Shown piece after piece: positions 46,010 to 58,325 of a stretch of 64,000 nucleotides of DNA. Position 1 is the first letter of the stretch. The number at the start of each line of letters is the position of its first letter. The DNA comes from Simmondsia chinensis (taxonomy: Eukaryota > Streptophyta > Magnoliopsida > Caryophyllales > Simmondsiaceae). The DNA lies in contig JAGTTD010000005.1 of the NCBI GenBank assembly GCA_018398585.1, forward strand, positions 6,379,355-6,443,354, given 5' to 3'. The notes under the pieces are model-generated. The model was not told where the DNA came from and did not search any database. It saw nothing but the letters and a program-made list of their open reading frames with translations. The position numbers were made by a program, and so were the translations under genes.

Positions 46010-46420
46010 TATCAATTGAATATAATATTTTTTTCTCTCTCTTGTAATCTAAAGAGAGTTCTAAGATTGAGACTTTCCCCCTTTTGTTTTCTTAGCTTTT
46101 GCAAGAGAATTAAAGGAGCGCTCTCGGGACTTTTCCACCATGGCTTGTGGGAGGCAGAGGTACACCACCATCCGAAACGTGAACAAGAGAGACCTTTAAT
46201 GCTAGATGTATAGGAGGTTCAAGGAGATCGATGCTAGATTCCGGTGTACTGAGTTGAGCCTGGAGCAAATGGGTGCGACGCTTAACAAGACGACTATTTA
46301 TCCAATTTAGGAACATTAATGTACACTTCACCAGAATAGGAAATTCGGCCACCGGTCCTGTCCTCCCACTTTCACAGCTATTTATCCAATTTAGGTTAAA
46401 CCTGGGACTCTAATACCAGC
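46010..46420 (-). other. Internal remnant and primer site of a - strand LTR element
   Basis: On the - strand, TGGTATTAGAGTCCC (46404-46418) directly follows the LTR at 46421-46735 and is a primer-site match. The following 400 bp lacks recognisable gag or pol. Confidence 0.5.
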
Positions 46421-46735
46421 TGTTAGGACCAGCAACGAAACGCCAACCACAAATCAAAATAGCAAAACGAAATTGAAGGGGAATGGGGGAAATTTTGAAC
46501 ACTAGAATTTACGTGGTTCAGCCGAAGCCTACATCCACGGAAGGGGAGGAACAATTTTCACTATACAAATCGAGGATTACAATAGCTTGCTCGCTCTTGC
46601 TCACTTTAGACCAGCACAAGAGTGTCATATAAATAGGCCTCTTACAATTGAAACCGCTAGAAGCTCAAGAGTCATGCCATTAACACAAGCCCTAATAAAT
46701 TTGGCCATGATTAATGATGGTTACCGGAAACCAAC
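46421..46735 (-). repeat. LTR of a truncated - strand element
   Basis: On the - strand it runs TGTTGGTTTCCGG to GGTCCTAACA and is followed by a primer site. The partner LTR is not visible, so the element is incomplete. Confidence 0.55.
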
Positions 46736-47032
46736 AGTCTCCACACTTGACACTACTTAGTTTTAGTACATTACAAGCCTTTTCCCGTCTGATGCACGGG
46801 TGTCACGTATATTTTAAAACACATAAAGAGTAAAATTTTTATTTTTTTTGAATTAGTTGCATTTTATAACTGTTATTCCTTATATATTGCACTATTTTTA
46901 CAATTCTTCTTTGTAAATATATGTATTCGTTGTTTTCATACTCATGTGCAATTGCTACTTAATAGTTTAATTGTTACCATTTAAATATGTGTTCTTTATA
47001 ATTTTTCCTTTACTTTTTGTAAGATTTGGTAA

Positions 47033-47310
47033 CTGAGAGATGGTGGTGCTTCGATAGAGGATAAGCTGAGGGAGCAACGATTGCGGTGGCTTGGGCATGT
47101 TAGGAGGAGACCCACTGATGCCTCTGTCAGGAGATGTGAGCAACTCCATATTGTAGATGGAAAGAGAGGGAGAGGCCAGCCTAAGAAGAGCTGGATGGAG
47201 ACGATCCGACGGGACCTAGCATGTCTCAACCTGAGTGAAGAGTTGGCCTTATATAGAACTCAATGGAGGATTAGTATAGATGTACGAGATGTAGCTGAGT
47301 AGGAGATTCG
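47033..47310 (+). pseudogene. RTE-type LINE C-terminus
   Basis: Reads GGASIEDKLREQRLRWLGHV, RRRPTDASVRRCEQL, GRGQPKKSWMETIRRDLACL and EELALYRTQWR. This is the conserved end of RTE-like ORF proteins in plants, without the RT core. Confidence 0.8.
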
Positions 47311-47379
47311 TGCTATAGTAGGCTCGCTCTGATAACAAAGAAGGCCTGGACGTGTCCCGACATGGTTTGGTTGCAAGTG

Positions 47380-47700
47380 CTCCTGGGGTTGGTTGGAGAC
47401 TACTCGATAGATGCGAATAGAGGAAGAGGCCGGCCAATTGGGAATTGACCAGAGGGGTCTAAAGTTGACTAGAGATTCACCATTGCATGTCAGGAGATGC
47501 GTACATCTACGTATTGGGATAGCTAATCCTCCACTTGAGACAAGAAGCTAATGAAGTAATACATGCAGACAATCCGACAGGATCTCGCCTACCTCAACTA
47601 AAAAGAAGTGACGGCCCTAGTTTGAGCTTAGAGTAGGAATGGTATAGGGATAACTATTTTAGCTGAGTAGGTGCATTCAGCATCGGTAAAACTGTGGCAG
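47380..47700 (+). pseudogene. Second, more decayed LINE C-terminus
   Basis: NRGRGRPIGN and MQTIRQDLAYLN, then NGIGITILAE, repeat the layout of the copy just upstream, with many stops. It may be a separate insertion or a local duplication. Confidence 0.55.
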
Positions 47701-47964
47701 GCTCGTTGTGTTCACGTAGTACGGGTGTTGGTCTAGTCGCTTAGGACTCCTAGGTTCTACTAAAGTGGGGTATAGCTACTCTACCCTCCACTCTTCCCCA
47801 CTCTTCTCCACTCTTTCCTTCTCGTCTCTAGTACGCTACAATTTACATACTTAAATGCTTGCATGCCTATTTTCTTTAATTCTGTAATTCTTTAATTCAT
47901 TTGGAAACTCACTTGTGTTAAATTCATTGGTGATAAATTGATTATTTTACTTGCAGGCGCACAC

Positions 47965-48085
47965 GCACTTCAGTTTGGGGGTCCTCGGAAACAGCCTCCT
48001 TTCCACCCGGAAGGGGTAAGGCTGCGTACATCCACCCCTCCCAGACCCTACTTTCTGCGGGAGCCGTGAGGCACTGGGACTGTTG
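47965..48085 (+). mobile_element. SINE body fragment
   Basis: GGTCCTCGGAAACAGCCTCC, GGAAGGGGTAAGGCTGCGTA, CATCCACCC and GCGGGAGCCGTGAGGCACTG with TTGT after it. The body matches 5S-SINE copy C closely. Upstream DNA (GGCGCACACGCACTTCAG) is not 5S. Confidence 0.75.
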
Positions 48086-48830
48086 TAGGAGTAGGAAGGC
48101 ATTTGGGAGGGGGAGGCACTTTGCAATAATAATATATATAAAATATATTCGGTTTAGAATTGAAATGTATGAATTTCTATTGTCCTTTCACTTATTTTTT
48201 TGGTTATTTACATTTTAATATCACGACATTTTTGGAAATTTGAATAAATAAAAAGGTCCTAAGCTTTTGTTGTAATAATAAAAAAACTCCTCTTTGGTGT
48301 GATGGTGTAGCACTGTTTTTATTTTATTTTATTAATGCTACATTAAAATGACAAAAGTATTATTCAATACCTTATTCTTACATTAAAAGCACGAAATTGG
48401 AGATGATGTATTATATAGAAATTATATGTTTTCGCTTAATTTTTTTAAAAATATAGTTACTGACGGGTATTTTTGTCATTTTACAATAGCATTACTAAGA
48501 AAATAGTTTCCACGTCAGCTCTATCGACTAAAAATGATTTCATCACTCCGGAGAGGGGTGCTTTTTGTTAATACGGCAAAAAACTTAAGAACATCTTTAT
48601 TAAATCAAAAAGGTCCGGATCCTTTTTATTATTTCAAAATGTTGAATACTAAAATTTATATTGCTTTGTTTTTTAAGCAAATATTGTCCTTTCATTTAAA
48701 TGTTTTGTTTTTGGGTCCAGGCTTTCATTTAAATTTATGAATTATGTTTATGCATGCAGTCAGCGCTTGGTGACTAAGTTCCAGAAGCTCTCTAATCTAG
48801 GGGTGAGTAGGCAAGTTGACGGCGGCGGAC
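48086..48830. other. AT-rich upstream region of the URI gene
   Basis: No gene or clear element is seen. AAAAAGGTCC words near 48255 and 48610 suggest decayed repeats. The promoter is presumably here, but no defined element can be pointed to. Confidence 0.4.
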
Positions 48831-49046
48831 ATGGAGGCATTGAGAGTGGGGGCGAAGGGGAAAGTGACGCCTTTGTCTTCCATGTTTCCGGTGGAGGAAG
48901 CACAAAATGCGGCGCAGTGCGTACAGGACGCAATGGCGGAGAGACACAAAGATATGGACAGTGTGCAGCGGTTCATCACCGATAACACTAACCTTATCAA
49001 CCTCGTTCACTGCCTCCCCAACGACCTTCACCACCATATCATGGTT

Positions 49047-49077
<31 letters not shown>

Positions 49078-50260
49078 TCTTAAACTTATACCATTGATAT
49101 CTTGTGTTTCTATGTTTGCTTAAATTGGTCTCTCATCTGTTCTTTTGTTCAATATGGTACCAAATGTTTTATTTTTTTGATAAAATTAGTTTGAATGACC
49201 AAAATTAGGTAAAAATTAAAAAGATAAGAGCATAAACATAAAACATTAGGGGTCATTTTGGGGGAAAAAATTGATGAGAGACCAGTTTGAATCAAATTAC
49301 AAATATTGGGATCGTTTTGATCGAAAGAAAAGGTAATAAACCACTTTGAACAAAGTTACAAACATAAGGGACCTTTGTGAACAAAAGAAAATGATTCAAA
49401 CAAAAAAAAAAAAAAAAAAACATTGGGAACTAACTGTGCAAATAACTCCATTTTCCGATTCTTCTATGCTTTTAGCAAATGATTTTCGCTTTTTGATTGG
49501 ACATATGGTTTGAGTTTAATGATTGTAGAGAAATGCAATTTGATTTTGAGTGTTAGTGGTTTATGGGATTTTTTTTTTTTTTTGGTTTCAGGTTCCATTT
49601 GGGAAAGCTGCCTTCTTCCCGGGTCAATTGATTCACACCAATGAAATCTTGGTTAGTAAGCTGTCTTTTTTGAGTTGGGGCCGCTTATAATAACCACTTA
49701 CAGGAAAGCACCCTGTACAGGAAAGCACCCTGTAAGGGTGAGGTTGCATGCATCTTACACTCCCCAGACCTTATCTTAGTGAGAGCCTCTTTGAGGCATT
49801 GGGTGGTTGTACTTTCGTGATTGTACATACTGATCCTAACCAGATGCTGGGTTTCGTTTTTAGTTTATAGTTTGAGTTTTGAGTGTGGTTGGTTGGAGTG
49901 GTAACCTAAACATTTTTTTTTTAATAAGAACCACAAAGAATATTGGGAGTAGGATGGTGTAATTGAGTTTTCTTTTTTTTTTTTTTTGTATTTTTTTACA
50001 TTTTGTCTGTTTTTGATCTTATTTCTGGACAAACTTTTTATTCATTCCAACCATTTGCAGACGGGAAGATTTCTGTTGAGTAAGGAACCTAATGATAAAC
50101 AAGATATTTGAACCACATTTTAGTTATCTACGACAAAAATCACTTATAAGCAATTAAATCAGAAATATGTACAAGATTAATGAAAAGAGGGACAAACTAT
50201 TTAGTTACAGACAAATTATATAAGTGCGAAGTTAGAGTGGAAACTGGGAACGAAGGAAAC

Positions 50261-50304
<44 letters not shown>

Positions 50305-53300
50305 GAGTTAAAGGTGGATATTTTATGCATTCAAAAGGAGTGCTTATTACTGTTAATTTTCTTTTGTAGGGGCTAGGTGTTCTCTCATATTACCCCTATA
50401 GGTATTAGATGGAGGTGGTGAGGTGCCTGCCCCCAATGCTTAGACACTGGATCTGTCGAGCCTTCTAGCTATAAATGCATAGTTTTTCCTGGTTGACTGT
50501 GGATCTATAGATGTTTGATTGGAATCTGAACCCCTTTATAGAATGGTGGTTGTGAATTTCCTTCTCGACATTTGGGAAGCGGACTCTTTGCTTGCATATG
50601 AAGGTATAATCTGGTTGCTGTTGTGCTGTACACCATAAGGCTGTTGTACACCCTAGCATGTTGGTTTGACATATGTGTCTAACCTGCTGTTATTTTGAAG
50701 TATTAAGTTGTAATTCAATTTTTATCTAGTGATGCTATGTGAATCTTATGTAACAGAATATGAGTACTAGCAAAACTTGAGAGGCTGACGAATTTCCTCT
50801 GTCTTTTGTGAAATGCTTTAACAATGAGATATGATTGCCAAAACCTTTCTTGTTAACGGGGACATTAGGCAAGTTACCTCTGCATGGTTTTAATGCTATC
50901 AGGTTCTTCTAGGAGAAGGATATTATGCTGAGAGAACAGCCAAACAAACTATTGACATACTTAAAAGAAGAGGGAAGGCTTTGGAGTCTCAAGTTGATTC
51001 TCTTAAGGCTGTGATAAAGGATCTTGAAGCTGAGGCTTCATTTTTTGACAGGACAGCTGCGGAAGCAGTTGTAAGTTCACTGATGCTATTAATATTATAT
51101 CATTCAGTCACAATGTAGGGTTCATTTACAAGGCACTAATGCACCGGATCCCATTAGAACTTCGAAGTTAAGCGTGCTTAGGCGAGAGTAGTACCAGGAT
51201 GGGTGACCTCTTGGGAAGTCCTCGTGTTGCCAGCCCCATAAGGTTGGGGGCCCTCGGAAACAGCCTCTTGGCAGGGTTACACCCTGAAGGGGTAAGGCTG
51301 CGTACATCCACCCCCCCAGACACCACTTAGGCGGAAGCCCTTGAGGCACTGGGTTTGTTGTTGTTGTTGTTGTATTCGGTCACAATGTCTTAGTATTTGC
51401 ATCCACATACTTTTGTTTTGGGTTCTCGTTGTAGGAGGGCCTTGTGGAAATCAGAGAAGATTATATTGAGGAAGATGCTGAGGAAAATGTCTCTGAAGCA
51501 GGCAGGTTCCGTCTTCCATGCTTTTTTTTCATCTTTTTGATTATCTATCGTAGCCTATAATTGGTTTGTGGGTGGACCGAAATTGCCATGTGGTGTGTTA
51601 TGTCTTTGTACTGCTTCGTAAACTTCAGGGTATATTACGTATTGTTTACAAGAAAGATCCCTCACCCTGTCAGAACCATACTTCAGGTTTAAGATTGGTA
51701 GACTCTTGAGTCCGAGTTATGACATAGAAATGCTCTATTTTTCTTCTAGAAAAATTGTTTTTTGTCACTTAGTACACATAAGTGATTATGCAGGGGGAAT
51801 TGTCTGCATAATTACTATTATGTGCAACCAACATTAAGCTGAATTTGTACTTACGTGATAAACATTCGAGAAGATATTATTCTATGGACGAATATCACTT
51901 TTTACAGAATCTGTTAATGGAACATTGACTTGTGCTCCAAGGTTGTGTCACTTGGTGATGTCATAGGGATCGGGCAGCTTGATTTGTATAGTCTGCTTTC
52001 TTGTACTTTTCATTTTTTATAAACTATCCTTTTCTATCGAGAAAGAAACAACTGAACTAAAAGAATGCCTGCCCACCAAAAACAACTGCACGTGTTCCAC
52101 ATGCTTGCCAGACAGCTAAGATTAGCAATAGCAGACAATTATCATGATGATACTGTCATTCCATGGCTTATAAACATGAGAGCCTTGATCAAACGTAGCA
52201 TTATATAGTACCCATGATACTATATTCTGACTTGGTTTTTGTAGCTAGTAGCACTTGGAAGCTGGTTGTATTAGACTGGAATTGGTTTAAACATAACACA
52301 ATGCTATAAAACCAACTAGAGTAGTAGCATGTTCAAATCTTTTTAGTGTGTTTGAATAACCTGTTGAATCCTATGATACAATGGAGAAATTATGTGGTTT
52401 AAGAAACCTGATAACAATACCATTAAGCACTTCATGTGGAGAATAAGGTCATGAACAAAGATCTCTCCTTCCAGAAGAATACAAGGTAGAAGTGCCATTT
52501 GACATAATGTGGATACGAGCCGAGCTTTTTCCTGGTTTGTATTTTAGCCTTTTTGGTTGAGAACAGTTATTCTTACAAAGAGGCACCGACCACAACCATT
52601 GTGAAAAAAAAAAAAAAAAAAAAACAAGAGAGTTCATTCTTTTAGATGCATCTTTTGTCAACTTATAGGAGGCACCCCCTCTATCAGTTGCAATAAAAAT
52701 TTTGTTAGTGATATTGCTTGACATGATTCATTATATATGCTTCTAATAGAGATAGAGAAGGAAAGAATGAGATTTACATTGAAGATATTAGAAGATAAAT
52801 TATATCTTTGTAGTTTTATATTTTAAAGCTTTTAATTAGGTTAGATATTAGGATTAGACTTTGTATAGTTGATAATTATTAGATTAGGAGTTTATCATGT
52901 TGGTTTTAGATGAGTTTGTTATTATCTCCAAGGAGTTCCTTTTCCTTTAAGACTCTAGTTTTATATTTCTATAAATAGGGATGTAAATATAGCTTGATGG
53001 TAGATCATTATATTATTGAATAAAATTTCGTTCTTTCCTATTTTCTTTAGCACAACAAGCTGAGCTGAGCCGAGCACCCCCTTGTTCGAACTTGAGTTCG
53101 ATAAGGCTTATCGAGCTGGAGTTCGAGCCGAGCTCTTATCGAGCACTTCTAACCCTTGTTCGAACTCGGCTCGATAAGAATATAGTGCGTTCGATGCTCG
53201 GCTCGGCTCGGCTCGGCTCATTAGGCTTATCGAGCCAAGTCGAGCTTGTTATCGAGTTGAGCCGAGCTCATTATCGAGCCCTATCGAGTTTAAAATCGAG

Positions 53301-56300
53301 CCAAACTTACAATCGAGTCGAGCTGAGCTTTATAAGTTATTATCGAGCCATTATCGAGCTATTTTTGAACCAATACTAATTGTTACCGAGTTCATAACGA
53401 GCCCTTAACGAGCTCGTATCGAGCCCCTTAACGACCTCTTATCGAGCCCTTATCAAACTGTTCGTGAACATTAGCGAGCCGAGCACCCCCCCTGTTCGAA
53501 CTCGGCTCATTAAGCTTATCGAGCCTGCTCGAACTCGACTCGTTAAGCTATCGAGCTCTCCTAATGACACGAACGAGCCCTAATCAATTTCGAATACGAG
53601 TAGTTCATCGAACGCTCTGTTCGTTTACACCCCTAAGCACAGGGCTGCTTAAAGCTAAGTATAAGGATACTTAGTTGGTTGGATACAGGGCTCTTCAATC
53701 ATCCTCCTAAGCACAGGGATGCTTAGGAACCCCTCGATTAGGCACAGGGTTGCTTAATCTCTATCAAATTGGTATCGGAGCAAGTTTCGATCCACTGCTT
53801 TTGTTGCCGCATCCGCCACCACAGCTGCCGTTCAGCACCATCACCGACATCGTCACCGGTTGTCACCATCACTGCCCAATCATTGTGGTCTTTTCTCATC
53901 CTAACTAAAAAAAAAAAAAAAACAAGTTACCCCCCCCTTATAAATTTTCATAACCTAGCCAACCCCCCCCCCCCCCCCCCCCCACCCCCCCCCAACCCCA
54001 AAAAAAAAAAAAAAGAAAAAAAAAATTACCCATCTCACCTTCAAAAAACCCTACTCACCAGCCTTTTGACCACTGCTAAACTGCCACTGATTTAGCTGAC
54101 AACCCAAAAACCAACGTCAAAAAAAAAAAAAAAAAAAAAGAGAGCTGGGGAAAAAAAAGACCAACCCTCAAACCCACCAGAAGTTTAGTCGGAACCCTAG
54201 CCCAGACTGCCGCACAACCGCCAACAACACAATCCTTTTCCTGAGCACCCAATCTACATTGTCCTTCCAAACTCGTCACCGGCCTAAACCCTAGATCTAA
54301 ATCCTTGTTGATAACAAACACCAAAATCTTAAACCCTAAATCTTAAAAAAAAGAAAACCTCCAACCCTCCAGTACTGGTCTCCTCTGCTATTGTTCGCCT
54401 TCACCTCTACTATTTGCTGTTGCTGCAGTTACTGCCCTCGTCGCGACCTTGCTGGTCACCTCCATTGTCGAACCTTGCCGTCTCTCTTGCCTGTCAGTTC
54501 TAGTTAAGTCTAGACTAGTGAGAAACTCTAATTTGGGTTAAGTTTGGGCTAAAAAGCTTGGACTTCATGTTCTTTAAGAATTTTAAGTTAGCTCCTCATT
54601 TAGATTAAAAGGGTTATCTAAAAAGTTGAGATATGTACTTAATATCGAAGAGAGCAATAAATAAGTTAGAGAGAACTCTTGAGACCACTGGAAATCAACT
54701 TCTTACTACACCTCTAGATTCAAACAATGAGCTCCTCTCATTACTCAATACTACTTTGGCACGTCTTGTCAAAGCAGAATTGTCATTGTCGAAGTCTATG
54801 AAGGATGCACTTTCTCCATTAATGAAAACATTAGTGAGGAACCAACTATTGAGACATCATGATCTTGATATCAAAGTTACAATTGCTGCTTGCCTCATCG
54901 AAATTACAAGAATTACTGCTCCAGATGCACCTTATGATGATGATCTAATGAAAGAAGTATTTCAATTGATTGTGTTATCGTTCGAGAAATTATTTGACAT
55001 GTCTCATAGATCATACAACAAGAGGGTCATGATTCTTGAAGTTATGGCACTCTCTAGATCTTGTTTGATGATGCTAGATCTTAAACGTGATGCCTTGATT
55101 TTAGAGATGTTTCAACACTTCTTCAGATCGATAAGGTACTTTCATGATGGCACTGCTTTTTCTTATATGGAGATGATTATGACATTGATCCTACATGAGA
55201 CCGACGATCTATCACCGAGCTATTATTATGTATCTTAGAGATTATTAAGAAGGGCAATAACGAGGTCTTATCTATTACTCGAAGACTATAAAAGGGGTAA
55301 TTAAAAGAACTGCTGAAAGACTCAAACCGTGCCTTGCTCATTTTGTAGAATTTTATGGTATTTCTTTATCAGATTATAGTAAGGTTATTGCTGGGTGCCT
55401 AGTACAACTGAACCCATAGAAGAGCATGATTTTCAAGAAGTTTCATACAAAAAGGAAGCGATTCTTGCAAATGATGATTCCGAACAACGAAATTATGAAG
55501 AGAAGCATGGCATTCGACAACTAGACGAGAAAGATGATTGCAACGAGGTAGTCCTAGCCAAACAAGATATGATAGTAGATGATGTTGTGCGTATTGACTT
55601 CATTATTCCCAATGACATTTATTTTGATCAGAAGGCTCATTCCAAGATCATGATGCTACATCAACAGGAAAGGATTGAGATTGGTCAATTTGTTGTGCTC
55701 TATCTCGCCTTGAAGATGCTCTTTTGGTACTTCATTCAATTCATCCTACTCTATTACAAAACTCAAGGTTGAGTTTTTTGTAACCAGGGAAGAATGATAG
55801 AGATAGAGGAGGAAAGAATGAGATCTACATTGAAGATATTAGAAGATAAATTATATCGTTGTAATTTTTATATTTTAAAGCTTTTAATTAGGTTAGATAT
55901 TAGGGTTAGATTTTGTATATTTGATAACTATTAGATTAGGAGTTTATCATGTTAGTTTTAGATTAGTTTGTTATCATCTCTAAAGAGTTCCTTTTCCTTT
56001 AAGACTCTAATTTTATATTTCTATAAATAGGGATGTAAATATAGCTTGATGGCAGATCATTATACTATTGAATAAAATTTTGTTCTTTCCTATTGTCTTA
56101 AGCATAGGGCTGCTTAAAGCTAAGTACAGGAATACTTAATTGGTTGGACACAGGGCCGTTCAATCATCCTTCTAAGCACAGGGATGCTTAGGAACCCCTC
56201 GATTAGGCACAGGGTTGCTTAATCTCTAGCAGCTTCTTTTCACATGGTTTTGACACTTTGACTTGGTTCTTTCTGGTATGTTTATATACAAAAATGATAG

Positions 56301-58284
56301 TATACGCCTCCCTTGCCTCAAAGCCACAATCTTATCTTTAGAAGTTCATGATATCATGTTGTCCATCTAAGCAGCCTGTCTTCATCTGCAATGTAACTAT
56401 GAGTAAACTGAGTTATTCTTTCCATTTTGGATGTGAGCACCCTTGCTGTGATATTTGTAAGTTTCTTTGACAAATTTTGATGTATTGCATGTGCTAGACT
56501 TTCTAAAATATTTTGTGTTTCCCGGCATTCTATGAATAGACAAGCTTGATTAACTGTCTGAATTGGGCCATGCTGTTAATTTGAAAGCCTTTGGTTATGC
56601 AGTGTTAGCTCAGCAACAATCTGTCGGACCAAGTACATCTGAATCAAATAGCAGTGGCAGTATTGATGATGAAGAATATGAGCGTATAATGATGAGGCTT
56701 GATGAACTTGAGAAAGAAGAACTTGAGGCAGAAAGTAGTGAAGAGCAGAACGATGACGAATGTAACGAAGCTGATAATATTGATTTGGTGAGTCTTAGTT
56801 GATAACCTTGCCTTTGGATTATGAAAGAATACAACTTTGTTTTTTCTTTTTCCTTTTCATTTATAGAAAATGAGGTGGAGATGGCAACTTCTCGAAGTTT
56901 GGTTGGAAAAAATTAGCCACTTTGATGAAAATTTGCTAGAAGGTAATGTGGTTGGAACTTCTAATAAATCAGGATCTACAGCAAGCAAGGGATGCGCACA
57001 GCACTAGACGCAAAGACCATGATAACTTCCAGCAGGATGATACTGATAAGTTGAATGTAAGCAGTTTTGTCCTGCCAGACCTATCAGGCTTCTAGTTAGC
57101 CCTTATATTTTTTGCTTGTCTAAATTATCGCCCTTCGCTGAATTCTATCATTCTTATGCGCAGCTTGAAAGTCTAAATCTGCAAACAATGAATAAAGGTG
57201 TCTATCTTTCTCTCACGAGTGACGCATTATCTGTCTTATTATGGGAGTAGAGAGAGCGTTTCATCCAACATTGTGCAGAAGTGGGTGTTCAAAGTCTGAG
57301 GAGGTGTTTTTTTTTTTTTTTTTTTTTTGTGGGGGAGGGGAATGAAGTGCGTTGCATAACTACTTTCACATGATGGATTTTGAACTAGACATTGCTTGAT
57401 TGGCTGTCACATTATAGTACTTCTGTAATGACCTCCATACTGCATATACATTGTATTTATTTGTCAAAAACATATTATAAATGCAGTTACTTGAGGAATA
57501 AAAGTTCGTGGTTATCCAAATATTCATTCAAAGACTTCCAAACATAAATACTAAGAGCAACTTATGTTCTCTCAAAAACGAAGAAAAACTAATGCAATGG
57601 TCAATGACCTGTTATATAACATTTATGATGTCCCAATGTTGCAACAGGGTGACTACAACCGTTATGTGATCTCAAGTCTCAAGTTAATTCCATTAGTGGG
57701 GGTGATCATATGAAATCTATGGATGAATGAATAATTGAGATCTACTAGACTTGCTTATTCTAAGTTGAGAAAATAGTATTCATTGCATGCTGAAATGATT
57801 GGAATGCTTTTGCCACAAAGTAAGTTTCGATTTGCATGGACAATTGCTTTGTGCCTAGTGAAGTATATGTTTACTTTGTGAAGATCCTAGTCTCGGTTGA
57901 GTTATACTTGCTATCGTCTTGGTTATTCTCCTGAACCTCTTAAGCGTTAATTATCTGTTCTGAGTTGGTATCTATTTAAAGGGTGAACAACATGAAACAT
58001 TACACAGATTCTGATTATGCGATCTTGGTTTTCTTTCACTGACTATCTTGTAAACTTTCTAAATCTTTTGAGCAGAAGAATCCTCTTATGGTAAAGCTTT
58101 GCCTCATGTGACAGGAAAATATGCTGAAAATGATTCTCCACTTTCTTCTATGAAGTCAAGTACCCAATCCATACCTAAACCAAAAAAGGTATGATGATGC
58201 TCGCTTTATTCTTGTTCTGTGTAGGCATGCCATCTATTGTCTCCCCTGCTGGTATATTGATCGTCATTTTTCATTTTGATTGAT

Positions 58285-58325
<41 letters not shown>

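Larger units (their letters stand above)
52744..56231 (+). mobile_element. Non-autonomous LTR retrotransposon carrying a PDS5 gene fragment
   Basis: The left LTR (52744-53766, split by a nested element) and the right LTR (55795-56231) share TAGAGATAGAGgAGGAAAGA at the start and GGTTGCTTAATCTCTA(T/G)CA at the end. GCTTC is duplicated at 52739-52743 and 56232-56236. A primer site, TGGTATCGGAGC, follows the left LTR at about 53769, and CCAGGGAAGAA precedes the right LTR. The interior (53767-55794) has no recognisable gag, protease, RT or integrase; it holds an intronless PDS5-like stretch. Sits in URI intron 4 in the sense direction. Confidence 0.92.

Noticed and set aside
51117..51373. Cassandra-type TRIM, whose LTRs carry 5S rRNA
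   Set aside because: There are no paired LTRs, primer site or polypurine tract; instead a SINE body, a (TTG)n tail and 15-bp variable-length duplications are present.
53092..53379. Small gene of 95 residues
   Set aside because: It is produced by repeated TCGAGC words of a nested element whose exact boundaries are known from the empty site.
56563..56602. Upstream ATG as start of a separate 79-residue gene
   Set aside because: The frame is URI exon 5; the part before the acceptor is intron.
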